This document shows positions 34,651 to 45,895 of a stretch of DNA of 64,000 bases, piece by piece. This stretch comes from Schistocerca nitens. Lineage: Eukaryota > Arthropoda > Insecta > Orthoptera > Acrididae. The position numbers and the translations under genes are program-made. Numbering within the stretch: position 1 is the first letter of the stretch; each line of letters begins with the position of its first letter. The notes beneath the pieces were generated by a model, which worked only from the letters and a program-made list of their open reading frames with translations, was not told the DNA's origin and did not search any database. The stretch is taken from assembly GCF_023898315.1 (NCBI RefSeq), contig NC_064617.1:618627000-618690999 (forward strand), written 5' to 3'.

Positions 34651-35347
34651 GATGCCATTTCTATAGTCTAACATTTCCTGTGGATTTAGGCCTCTTGATG
34701 TCAGATCTGAATTTACACTCTACGGCCACCATTATTTAGGACTTCCAGGCCGTCTCTGCTCTTGAAAGTCAGATGATAGGATGAAACGATAAGTCAACTG
34801 TGCAGTAACCATACGATGTATCCTTACCAACAACGTTTCCATGCTTAAATGGGGTCCTCCTCTATCTTTGTCCAAAGTGAAACCCCAGAAATCAGGGCTG
34901 TATTAATGTCCAAAATCTCGACTACGAATTTTTCTTCACATGGTCAGTACTGGCATGAGAAAAAAATTATATAGGTATTCGTATCTTGTGAATTCATATG
35001 GAGTGGATTATGTGTTTTACAACTTTGATGGCATCGATTTCTCCATTTGAGAGGCAAAGTTGGGGAGGGCAGGTAGCCATCCTGGATCACAAAGCATGAC
35101 ATTAAGACTAAAGTCCAGTAAACATAACTGGGGCTTCTAAGATGGTGACTATTTTGGATGATAAATTATGGTAACTAAATTTCTATTTATGGATCATACA
35201 TCAGATTAGGCTAAAAGCATTTTGCCATTTAGTAACATTCGAGTAAACATTACAAAGAGTGCAAGTGAGGAGTACAGTCACATTACGCCACTCTGTTTTC
35301 ATTAACGTGCAAGGCCAAGTGGCTAGTTTCTTAACACAAGGAGAACA
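34651..35347. other. Upstream region and possible leader of the gag gene
   Basis: No LTR matching 41,794-42,371 is present here, although a 5' LTR would be expected. The last 200 bases or so, up to the ATG, may be the retrotransposon leader. Confidence 0.4.
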
Positions 35348-37428
35348 ATGGGCTCATTAGGCCCATCCTCTCTGCCGAAAAGCACTGAGGAACATGTTTC
35401 AGACACCAGTGCATTGTTATTACAATTAATGCAACAAATGGGACAAAAGCTTCAAAAGTTAGACACAATGGAACAACACCAGAGACAAACACAGCAACAG
35501 TTAGACACAATGGAACAAAATCTTCAAAAGTTAGACACAATGGAACAAAATCTTCAAAAGTTACACACAATGGAACAAAATCTTCAAAAGTTAGACACAA
35601 TGGAACAACACCAGAGACAAACACAGCAACAGTTAGACGCAATGGAACAAAATCTTCCAAAGTTAGACATCACGCTTGAACAAACACGTGAAGATTTAAC
35701 TACTGAGTTACATAACATTGAATCGAAATGTCAAAAAGTCTGTAATGATGTAAAAAAACAAATTTGTGAGCATTTTCAACCTATTTTTTGCGGCATGAAA
35801 ATGCATTACAGAATCACGAAGCAGCCATAAAAGAACTGCAAACTATTGCTCATGAAAATCATGAGACCTTGCAACCTAAACTTGACTCAGTTGCATCTAC
35901 CGATCTGGTTACGCAACTTGCAAAAACTCAGGAAAACTTAAAGGACACAGTAGATACTCTGAAAATTAGTTCAGAAAGACACATGGAGGAAATTAGTTCA
36001 TTATCAGAGAAAGTAGTTGAACTTTCGGATCAGCTAAATAATTTATCTACGAAGGTAGATGATAAGCTGAATGACACAAAACCGGTAGTCTTTAATGACA
36101 CAGAAGAGTGCGAACAAATTAGAAAATTCAAACAAAATCAAAATCAAATCAATACACAGTACAAAAGAGAAATCCGGGAAGTACAAGATCAGCTGACACA
36201 GGTAATACAAGTACTACGTATTTCAGAGGACACTCGCGCCCCAATACGGGAAGACGGACATAGAAATACGGAACAGCCACAAAATAATAACACAGGGCAT
36301 TTCGGAAGTTATGAAAGAAATTGGCAATGTGCACCGAATTTTGAGATGGAACCGCCGACACGACGTAACAATGACCGACATGCGAGTCGCCGACATGATG
36401 ATTTTGACTATAAGCTGTTCATTACTACACGTAAATTCAAAACGTTTAAGAATTCTGGCAACGACATTCATCCACAAGCGTGGCTCCATCAATTCTCTCA
36501 TTGTTTTCCTCCCAACTGGTCATTAGAGCACAGATTAGAATTTATGTGTGGCTATTTAGAGAATGAACCAGCTGTAAGAATGCGATCGGTCATTCACGAT
36601 TGTCACAGTGAAGGAGAATTTTATCATGCCTTCCTCTCAGCATATTGGTCTGAAGCTACACAAGACCGAGTAAAACATAGCATCATAATGATGAAACATT
36701 TCGAACAATCTGAATTTTCCAGTCTTGTGAAATATTTTGAAGACATGTTGCACAAGAATCAGTACCTGTCAAACCCATACAGCCCTTCAGAACTCATCCG
36801 TATTTGCTTAATGAAATTGCCTGAACATTTAAGAAATATTATTTTGGCAGGACGTTGCAAAGACGACAGTGAAGCTTTTCAGGGACTGTTACAAGAACTG
36901 GAAATTGACACTGACAATCGCGGAACGCGAAAACAGGAGCACAATAATTACAGATCACATCCGTCACAATTCCGCCATGAAAGAAATAATAACTGGACAC
37001 GACAAGGCTATTCTTACAACGCAAATCGTGAACAAAACAGACACCACCCATATGACAATCACTGGCAGAGTAATAGTTACGGAGAAAGATCGCATTTCCG
37101 TAGTAATGAATATGACAGAGACAATCATAGAAACAGACAATTTGGCAACTGGAACTATTATTATCATGGGAGACAGAATAACTTAAGACGCAATGGTCCA
37201 ACGCGCAGTTACGATTCAGGGAGAAATTCTGCACCTCGTGACCGACAAGAAAGGAACTATGGAATCTACCGACATGACGACAGACGATATGATCGTAACG
37301 ACAGACCTGAAGTGCATCAGAACTGGCGGGATTCAAACAGAGCAGGGCCCTCTCGACTATGGGAATTTGTAGAAGTTAGGTCTCCAAATTCCAATAACGA
37401 CGCACACCAACAAAGAAACAGACAATGA
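35348..37428 (+). pseudogene. LTR retrotransposon gag, one frame break
   Basis: Long gag gene in two overlapping frames: an N-terminal part from ATG 35,348 to 35,830 (160 codons) and a 546-codon part to 37,428. They are offset by one base at a T6 run (35,784-35,789). The N-terminal part is a Gln/Leu-rich coiled coil built of 10-residue repeats (LQKLDTMEQN). Coiled coil continues through KELQTIAHENHETLQPKL. A capsid-like domain follows (WLHQFSHCFPPNWSLEHRL, FYHAFLSAYWSEATQDRVK, YLSNPYSPSELIRICLMKLP). The Arg/Asn/His/Tyr-rich tail (about 37,000-37,400) has no zinc knuckle and would bind RNA. It is remarkably open compared with its neighbours. The break could be mutation, a frameshifting site or sequencing error. 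Confidence 0.75.
35451..35680 (+). repeat. 30-bp tandem repeats in gag
   Basis: The unit CTTCAAAAGTTAGACACAAT plus GGAACAAAAT recurs in frame at 35,521, 35,551 and 35,581, with variants carrying a CACCAGAGACAAACACAGCA insert at 35,477 and 35,608. Each 30 bases adds 10 residues of coiled coil. Confidence 0.9.
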
Positions 37429-38477
37429 CTCGCACCGCAGGCATCATCCTGCGCAGGCTGGCTCAGGGAAAAATAGCATACACGCTAACCTTAAGAAAAA
37501 TTCCAGTATTCTTTACCGACGTATACCACATGATAATGGCGTTAAAGTTGAAACTCTGCGTACTAGGTAGAGTAAAGGATTGCACTACACTTCACATGTA
37601 AAACCGCTTATTGAAAGATAATCTGCTTTTTAACTTTGTCTTTGCCATAAAACTTTTCACTTCACATTTCTAGTTTGCTTTGTCAGACTTAAGAAACTGT
37701 TAACATGCAATAATGTTTGAGGTTAAATATCCAGTCAAGAACCAAGAGAACTTGTTTCAACAGAAATTACGAATGCATTGTTATAGTGAACAGACGTCAC
37801 AGTGTTATTGTGTGTGTACATTCTTGCTTGTTAGTTGCACGATTACGTAACGACTATAAGGCTTACATACTTAGAACATTTACCAGTACTGCTAATGAGA
37901 TTTTAATCCAACATTTTGGTTTACTCAAAATACATTCTGGATTTTAAGTACTTTCTGTGAGATACCAGATGGCACAGTGGTTAGTTTATGTGACAGCTAC
38001 ACGATTTTATCACGACGCTACTAATGAGTGACCATTTACAATGTTGCTTTTGCGGTGTTTCTGTTTTATATCTGCACAGTTTTTCTGAATTCTTCTGGAA
38101 AGTAAAACATGTTCTAGCAGTAACTTTTGTGGTATAGCTACAATGAGACAGCGTTCTTCGTATCACAACAATACGTTACATTTTAGTACCTTCTTGATCA
38201 TGGTAAGGTACGTAATAACTACGATATCTATACGCAAAGCATTTCACTTTCGTTTATGATGAGGTAAGTACATTGACTTCAGCAGAACTTTGCTTACAGA
38301 GGACGGTATCTACGACACTTCCACAGAATTATCTTACAGCAAGACGCACATTTAGCGCTACAGGACACGCATTTGAGTGATTGATATTGTACTTAAACCA
38401 TTTATTTTTCAAGATTTTTGAATTACAAAGAAAGTTTTCCATGATACATTTCATTCCATTGCAGTAATCTGTAACAC

Positions 38478-38549
38478 CTGAGGGTATAATTACATTAATC
38501 CTCAGTGGGGTACACGCTTACTTCGTGTACCATGTGTTTGGCAAACACA
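38478..38549 (+). other. Three consecutive RNA hairpins
   Basis: Perfect stems in a row: CTGAGG/CCTCAG (38,478-38,483 with 38,500-38,505); GGTACACG/CGTGTACC (38,509-38,516 with 38,524-38,531, 7-base loop CTTACTT); TGTGTT/AACACA (38,533-38,538 with 38,544-38,549, loop TGGCA). A possible structured export, packaging or stability element of the retrotransposon RNA; the function is inference. Confidence 0.55.
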
Positions 38550-39388
38550 AGGAGCCCTAGCTAATATGGTATTTGCTTATACAACTTTACACATAGGTAC
38601 CATATTTCTCTAACACACAAATTACACAGCTATCTGATCATTTTTTTTACTACATCAGTGACACATGTTTACGCAATTACACAGTTGGGTAACTTCACAC
38701 TTATGAAATTGTATTTTGTCTGTACTTTGTGAACTGTTCGTATTTTTTCGGAACCATTGTGATACTATGAGAGCGTTGAATGATGCATTTGGTAAGGGAG
38801 CATGATTTTAAAGTACGTTTGAGGTAGATGACACTATTGAAATGAGCAGAGAATTTTTTTAAGTTTTGAAATTATTGGAGGAAGCTACGACGATTTTGAG
38901 AGTTGACTGAGGTGTTATGATGTTATTATTACGATGACTATGTGTATTATGCTGTTGCAGTATGTTTATGATCAATAAGCTGATGCTATATGAGATATTT
39001 GAGTATGATACATATCTGTTATGATGAAATATTGAAGAAGTGTCGACGAATAAGGTAAGGAATAATGAGTAGTGGTTATGGACTCTGGTTTGTACAAAAG
39101 GTTGTAGGAAACCAAGAGGCGTACTTTAAGAGTAATGAAATGTATGTAAATGCGTGAATGTATTACAATGCTGACGAAAATTTTTTGGACTCTGTTATGT
39201 CAATAGGATTTTGTTTTTACAGATTTGTAACGCAAATTCTTGATCTGTGAAATATTTTTATATGAGACTGTCACTGTAGCAGAAACTGCTGTCGTAAATA
39301 TTTCCGTAAGAAAGTTAAGTGACCACCTGCACGTAATGCGTCGTGGACACCCAGCTGTGTCAGACGCCTGGAGAAAAAGCCATTAGTG

Positions 39389-39428
39389 TGTGCCTTTTCA
39401 GAGGCACAGGTAGAAAAAAAGGGGAGGC
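39389..39428 (+). other. Hairpin followed by purine tract
   Basis: TGTGCC/GGCACA stem (39,389-39,394 with 39,403-39,408), then GTAGAAAAAAAGGGGAGG. It could be an internal polypurine tract. Confidence 0.4.
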
Positions 39429-41229
39429 TATTATCCTCGCTATTCACATTCCTTTGTAGAAACTATCACAAATACGACACACTCAAACTTGAAAACATAT
39501 GATTATACTGTGGAGCTCTTAATTTATGATATTTACTAAAATGCCTAATGAAACGATGAGAAACATTTCATGGCTATTGTCTTGCTAGTTGAGAGAATTG
39601 CCATATGGCTTGCTTTATGTATTTATTTACTCATTTTGTTTAATATCTAGTTTCTAGCTGCACTACAGCATTGGTTAAAATAAAATTTAATAGATGTACT
39701 AATATAAATATTTTATGCTTACAGATCCAGTAAATAGTAACTTTATGATGGACTTAAAAAAAAACGAAGGAGGACAAAAAAAAACATTTCCCTTCACAGG
39801 AATTGCATACAGAATTTTCTTTCTAAGTACTTGGTAATTTCTTTTGTAGAATAAGTTGTGGTGCACCACTATAATTACATAGACATTAAGATGTGAATAT
39901 ACATTTCCCTTGTCTGCACTGTTGTCTTTAGTGTAATATTTTTTTCTACTTGAGCTTTGTCATGTTTAGATATAAGTTATTGCATTTGCTGCTGCTGTTT
40001 ACCAGGCATAATGTTACTGAATTTGACTTTGTATTACGCTGTTAAGCCAGTGTTACTACGGATTTATTTTTCTTGTTTCCTGCACAGTGCCTTATATTAG
40101 TTGTAATATTGCAATTGCTTTGCCAATTGGAATTTTTTGTCATTGATGTTTGTGTTAATTGTTTTGTGCTGCTGCATTGCCTCGTCCCTTAGTATATATA
40201 TCTGAGCTCAGTAGATTTAAGTTAGCTTAAAATGGGGTCGGCTATATAAGAGAACGAGTTGTGATGAATTAGGAGAAATGCATTGAGAAGCTATAAGAAT
40301 ATGGTTTACCCAACAAAGTATTCTGAAAGAGGATATGAACAAAAAAGTAGGTTTTAGAGACAACAAGTTTAGGTAGGATTTTCTTGGAAATAAATGATGT
40401 AAGATAATGGAAAATAAATAATGAGGTAAGAAATGTGTGAACATATAAATACAGAAAGCATGCTTGGACAGGATTTTTTTGGTGGAAACAAATGTTTAAA
40501 TAAGACGAAAGATCTATGGAATGAGGTTTTGGGTTGGACTGCAGTACCAATGTCACACTGAAAACGAACCCTGTCTTTCCTTTTGTATTATTTTGCTATG
40601 TGTGTATGTACCATTGTGTATTTGTCGTTTACCTGTCTTTAAGTGTTTAGCTAATAATATTTATGTTGTAGAATTTTTCAAATACTATGTTATTTACCTT
40701 GTAAAGATGCTTAGACATTTATTCTGTTTTGTTTTAATGCTCATGTGTGAAGTTGATGTTTCAAAAGTTATTCTGATCTTTTATATATTTACTTATGACA
40801 TAATTCCTATAACACTGATGTATATGTCTATTTCTATTCTTTTGTAAAGCCTGTTTTACTACAAATGTTATCTGTATTGTTATGTTCTTTAATGATGTAT
40901 TTTGTACCTTTGTTATTGTATTCTCATGTTATAAAATGGTAATTGACACCAGTTCTTCATATTATTAACTTGTAAGTTACATTTCACGGCACACATTTCT
41001 GTTGGTCATAGTATATGGACAATATGTGAGAAGTAGGGACTGTTAGTGTTTGCACGTGTATTAATAATTCAGCAAGGGACCGGATAACAGCATTGCTGGT
41101 TCGAAGGACAATTCCAAGAACTTTGTGAGTGCACAAGTGGTGGTTATGGAATTGCTATGTTATCCGCAAGACTCTTCAATGGTGATTGTGCACCTGCACA
41201 GTCACAACAGATGGCTGCTGGCCATCTCT

Positions 41230-41395
41230 ACAAGGACTACAGTGGGTCTGCATCTTTGATGACCCACCAATACCATTATTTCTACAAGGACTACAGTGGG
41301 TCTACACCTTTGCTGACTCACCAGTACCATTATTTCTACAAGGACTGCAGTGGGTCTGTACCTCTGGTGGCCCAGGGCTACAGTGGGTCTGCTCT
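41230..41395 (+). repeat. 54-bp tandem repeat, about three units
   Basis: Units begin ACAAGGACTACAGTGGGTCT at 41,230, 41,284 and 41,338. The period is a multiple of three and one frame stays open through all units (YKDYSGS..L.THQYHYF). No protein role is claimed. Confidence 0.9.
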
Positions 41396-41793
41396 GTGAT
41401 GACCTACCTATCAATATTCTTCAAAACTTCGAATGACTCTGCTGTGGGTTTGCTCTGTTGTGACCCATTACCTGTCTGCATGTCAAGAGTCAGCATTGTC
41501 TTTCTGTTGGAAGGACAACACTACTTCTTCAAGACTGCATGGAAATCCATTAATTCCGTGTGCATTTTCTTCTACTGCTCAGACTTTGAGAAAAACACTG
41601 CTATTTTACTGTGATGAACGATCAGGACTGTCTTTATGGACTGTAAGAAAATTTTAGCTTTTGACCAACATTGTATCAATGAGTGTGTGCCTTTGATTTC
41701 TTTGTTATTGTAATTATGAAAAACTTTATCAAATCATTATTGGCCACTGCTCAAAACAATTTGTAAAATTTTTTGTGGGGAGCATGGGGGCTA

Positions 41794-42371
41794 TGTAAGT
41801 AGGCTGTTTATGTTTTCTTATTGGCAACGTTACGTAGCGCTCTGTATGAAAATCACTGGCTGTGCTGTGTGCAGTCTGTGGCTAGTTTGCATTGTTGTCT
41901 GCCATTGTAGCGTTGGGCAGCGGCAGCTGGATGTGAACAACGCGTAGCGTTGCGCAGTTGGAGGTGAGCCGCCAGCTGTGGTGGATGTGGGGAGAGAGAT
42001 GGCGGAGTTTTGAAATTTGTAACACTGGATATCATGAACTGCCATATACATTATGACTTTTGAACACTGTTGAGGTAAATACATGGTTTGTTCTCAATCA
42101 AAACCTTTCATTTGCTAACTATGCCTATCAGTAGTTAGTGCCTTCCGTAGTTTGAATCTTTTATTTAGCTGGCAGTAGTGGCGCTCGTTGTATTGCAGTA
42201 GTTCAAGAAACGAAGATTTTTGTGAGGTAAGTGATTTGTGAAAGGTATAGGTTAATGTTAGTCAGGGCCATTCTTTTGTAGGGATTATTGAAAGTCAGAT
42301 TGCGTTGCGCTAAAAATATTGTGTGTCAGTTTAAGCACAGTCTTGTATAATTGTTCTAAGGGGACGTTTCA
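41794..42371 (+). repeat. 3' LTR (578 bp)
   Basis: Begins TGTAAGTAGGCTGTTTATG and ends GGGGACGTTTCA, with the canonical TG..CA ends. A purine-rich primer tract lies just upstream. It contains a splice-donor-like GAGGTAAGTG at 42,224-42,233. I recognise it as resembling an LTR that is abundant in Schistocerca assemblies (memory only). Its right end abuts a Tc1 element with no spacer. Confidence 0.8.
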
Positions 42372-43026
42372 GTCTGCACCATGCTCCAACCCTACCATCA
42401 GCTCTTACCAGCTGAAATCCATCTGACCAGGCCACTGTTTTGCAGTCGTGTAGGGTCCAAGCGATAAAGTCACGAGCCCACGACAGGCGCTGCAGGAGAT
42501 GTGCCGTTAGCAAAAGCACACACGTCATTTGTCTGCTGCCATAGCATATTAACGCCAAAGTTTTACGCACGGCATTAACGGATACGTTCGTCGTACACCC
42601 CACACTGTATTCTGCCGTTATTCCACGCAGTGTTGTTTGTCTTTCAACATTGGCCACTCTACGCAAACACCGTTGCTCTCTTTCGTTAAGTGAAGGCCGT
42701 TGGCTACTACGTTGTCCATGATAAGAGGTACTGCGTGAAATTTGGTATTCTTGGCACACTCTCGTCACTGTGGATCGCGGAATATTGATTACCTTACGAT
42801 TTCCATAATGGATTGCCCCACGCGTGCAGCTCCAACTACCATTTCGAGTTCAACGTCTGTTAATTCCTGTCCTGCGATCACAGTAGCGTTGGAAACCTTA
42901 TCATATGAATCACTCGCGTAGAAATGACAGCTCCACCAACGCACTGCCCTTCTATACCTTGTGCACGCTATACTACCACCATCTGTATATGTGTGTATCG
43001 CTATTCCACGACTTTTGTCACCTCAG
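42372..43026 (-). pseudogene. Tc1-A transposase, N-terminal half
   Basis: Tc1-like transposase read leftward. The N-terminus near 42,850 is followed by VCQEYQISRSTSYH (helix-turn-helix) at about 42,760-42,720, REQRCLRRVANVERQTTLRGI, VSVNAVRKTLALICYGSRQ and RLSWARDFIAWTLHDCKTVAWSD (first catalytic Asp, about 42,432). The segment 42,331-42,768 is open on the minus strand. The right end CGACTTTTGTCACCTCAG followed by TA is the terminal repeat. The catalytic C-terminal half is missing because the LTR element entered here at 42,371. A complementary half of the family is at 54.4 kb. Confidence 0.85.
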
Positions 43027-43130
43027 TAGACAGCGATTAAGGGCTCAGATACCTCAAAATGAAGTCTAAAAGAAACTAGAAAGAAATTATACCTAGATTC
43101 GGAATCGTACTAGTGAACTTGACCGTACTA

Positions 43131-43278
43131 AGTGGCGCAGTGGTTGGCACCGTAGCCTCGCATTCGGGAGGACGGCGGTTCAGGACCCCGTGCAACCATT
43201 GAGATTTAAATTGCCTGTGAGTTTCGTAAATCAGAAGGCAAATTTCTTCCCCAGTCTTCCTTAATCCAGGATTGTCCT
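43131..43278 (+). mobile_element. SINE-3 copy, diverged
   Basis: Head AGTGGCGCAGTGGTTGGCAC, CGCATTCGGGAGGACGGCGG, B-box-like GGTTCAGGACC, then a body resembling the reverse complement of 10,328-10,579. It decays after about 43,278. Confidence 0.75.
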
Positions 43279-45599
43279 ATCAATTCATTCAAGTTTAATC
43301 ATGTTATACAGTTAGATTTTTTGTGCAATCATGACATGTTACTTTATAATGTTCCTTAGGTCTACACTGTAATGGTTTTATAGTACTCAAGATTTCTACT
43401 TATCAGTAATGTGATAAATTTACCACACATTTGTTGTACAATGTGCTTCTGAATATCTGCCAAATTTGTTAAACCGCGCTGGAGAGTTGTGAAAGGAGTC
43501 TACCGGGCTACACTTTTACGTGGCACCAGAATATGATAATAATATTAATGTAAACCAAAAACGATGTATGTCTCTGATACGCTTTATAATGCGGATCGCT
43601 GACTGCGCTCGACCGCAGGGCCAAAGATACTGTTTCTGGTCAAAGACTTAGTATTGGAGTAAGAGAGCGCTGGGAGCATAGTTGTAGCGAAAGAAGTTGG
43701 AATAGGTAGTTTTTGTCGTGTGTTTTGCAAAGCCACGAAGTGTTAGACTAATATAGTAATTACAAGAACGTGGAAGCAGAAATCTTCTCACAAGCAAGGT
43801 AAAGATTTTAAATATTTATGACTTTTCGTTTTGTCAACGCATTAGTACAGATGAGTTGGCTGTTAATTTGTAATTGTTGAGTAACGCCAGAATGTACGTA
43901 AACTGATTTGATAAAATGGCTATTTAGATATTTCACTGTTGTAATGTTTCTAAGATTTGTTAACGGAGGAATACATAATCTGATGATTTGTATTTAAGCT
44001 GGTTTAGTGAGGTTAGATACCACTTGCAGTATAAATCTCATTATTTGTGGATCAATTAGTAAATATGATATATTTTTTCCACCAATGTAGCTTCAATTGT
44101 CAAATGTTTCTGAAAAGCCAAACGTAACTCGCAATATAATTTTACTAAAAAAGAACTGTCTTAGTAATTCACCACAATCAATACCGCCTCCCTGCTCAGG
44201 TCACATGTTTTACAAAGAAGTTGGATTTTTCTTAAATGTTGTGATTTATCAGCCAAAAGAATTTCATGTACATTTCAAAGTATTATGGCCATGACTGCAC
44301 ACTGCTGAACCTGTAGCTATCATATTTTATTTTTTTCATGGGAGACCAGAATATATCGCGTTCCGCCATTGCTGCTTTAGAGGTGAGACAATTTCATTTA
44401 TATGTATGCACTCGCCATCATTCAGTGTATTCCATACAAAGCAGAATAATTTTAACAAGTATCCAAAAGATTTTACTATAGTAAAAGAACGTTACAGTTT
44501 CACGTTAAAATATATTTGATGGCGAAGAAGACCCATCAAAGACTGCTCCGTGAAAGAGTGATATTCAGTTATTAAAAAGTGCCAATATTTCATTAAAATG
44601 AATTGGATACGAAAATGTTGTTGTAAACAAATAATGAATCGTCACCCCGTTTTTTATTTTGAAGAACCTGGCAACTCTCATGAGTGAAGACTCAGTACTG
44701 TGCTGCCAAGCTGTTTCAGAAGAAAACATACACGGGACTAAACTTAAGAACAAAATTTTTCTACTGATAGTATGCAAGGAATCACACGGTGACGTCTGTG
44801 TGTGTGGATTTCGGTTTACCCTGTAGAGATCTTACGTGGCGGAACTCACGAGAATTAGCCTGGCTCGACATTTCATTCTGCAGGAAGGTAGATGTATCAA
44901 ACTGGATACGATGAACAATGTAAGATTCTTTTGTGGTGCAATTTAGTTGTCTGTCTGTTACAGCTATTCCACGACCCATGTCCGTCCGGTGAAGAAGTGT
45001 TCTGAATTCCACACGCTGCGCATGTCAGTGAACTTGGCGTAATTTTTACCGGTCACACACCGTGAAAACAGTGTTTGTGCGGTACTCCCTATTTAATTTA
45101 TGCTGAGTGGAAGTTTAGCGGTATTTTTGTCTTTGATCTGAAATGCATATCTCTTGTACAGAGATAAGAGAAAGTGATTTGATTAATCACAGGCGACAAG
45201 AGAAAGTGATTTGATTAATCACAGGCGACTGCGTGTTTGCAGTTCACTCTTCTGGCGCTAGAAACGTAATACGTACAAGCTTAGCGCCCACTGTTCCTCT
45301 CGCGTAATGTTATATGGTCTTAACAGATTTTTAAAATTTTTCTTAAATGGAATTTTTATGTTGTTCACAAACTACAACACCCTCTCTGAACTATTCACAC
45401 TAATTAAGCCATAGAAGCATGGTCTTTTCCGAATGTACTTCTGACCAAAGAGCGATTCTGGTAGTCGGAGTAGGCGGTTGTTGTTAAGCTTGTGTTTTGT
45501 GTTCTTGTGGTGATATTTCCACAGAATCATTCATCCTCCTAACACACTTCATCATTGCAAACGAAAGAGTGGAATACGACTGTTCATACATTTAGTTAT
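43279..45599. other. Anonymous spacer
   Basis: About 2.3 kb AT-rich. A 76-codon minus-strand frame (44,782-45,012) and a 70-codon one (44,565-44,777) have no motifs known to me. It contains the duplication at 45,166-45,229. Confidence 0.5.
45166..45229. repeat. Perfect 32-bp tandem duplication
   Basis: The 32-base unit beginning AAGAGAAAGTGATTTGATTA occurs twice head to tail with no mismatch. Each unit contains the inverted pair GTGATT..AATCAC. Confidence 0.95.
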
Positions 45600-45815
45600 A
45601 AAAATATTGTAATATAACGACACATTTTATTTAAAATTTTATTCCCCCATTTCAATCCCTTCAGAGTTGAATTTGCAGAAACACTCTAACATGTATATTT
45701 TTGTTTCTTACCGAGAAGTTAAATACCAGTTCTCATAAATGTAGAATAAAAATGCCTTAGAAGTTGTTTAATAATCTTTATTTTCAAAAAATACTGTCAC
45801 CCAATTTTTCACTCT
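45600..45815. repeat. Left part of a tandem 'CACCCCTTAGGG' repeat
   Basis: Sub-units with TTATTTTCAAAAA..TTTCA..CCCTTCAGAGTTGAATTT resemble units at 48.6-49.1 kb. The LINE-B copy sits between the two parts. Confidence 0.6.
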
Positions 45816-45817
45816 CG

Positions 45818-45895
45818 CAGCGGTCGCCTGTGGTCTAGGGACAACATCTTTGATTAGTAATCAAAATGTCCTGTGCCCCGTGTCCGAATATTGAT
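45818..45895 (+). promoter_or_regulatory. tRNA-like leader of LINE-B
   Basis: A-box-like TGGTCTAGGG at about 45,830; an anticodon-arm-like TTTGA/TCAAA stem with a seven-base loop TTAGTAA at about 45,850-45,866 (anticodon position AGT); a weak B box at about 45,881. An internal RNA polymerase III promoter is possible. Confidence 0.5.

Larger units (their letters stand above)
37429..41793 (+). other. Long 3' non-coding part of the LTR element
   Basis: 4.3 kb, AT-rich, with no recognisable pol or env apart from short scraps near 37,424-37,620. It contains the hairpin cluster at 38,478-38,549, a hairpin and purine tract at 39,389-39,428, a 54-base tandem repeat at 41,230-41,395, and a purine-rich GTGGGGAGCATGGGGG just before the LTR that can serve as the polypurine primer. 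Confidence 0.6.
35348..42371 (+). mobile_element. Gag-only LTR retrotransposon remnant
   Basis: The gag gene is followed directly by non-coding sequence and a 3' LTR, with protease, RT, RNase H and integrase missing. Just after gag, another frame (NDSHRRHHPAQAGSGKN near 37,424) and a TSHVKPLIER-like end at about 37,591-37,620 may be the first and last scraps of pol joined by an internal deletion. There is no 5' LTR. Such a unit could only have moved with proteins supplied by relatives. Confidence 0.7.

Noticed and set aside
35451-35680. CRISPR-like array (regular 30-base repeats)
   Set aside because: Units are directly adjacent without spacers and encode a coiled coil in frame; eukaryotic context.
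44782-45012. Possible exon of a cellular gene on the minus strand
   Set aside because: No recognised domain and no convincing splice-site pair.
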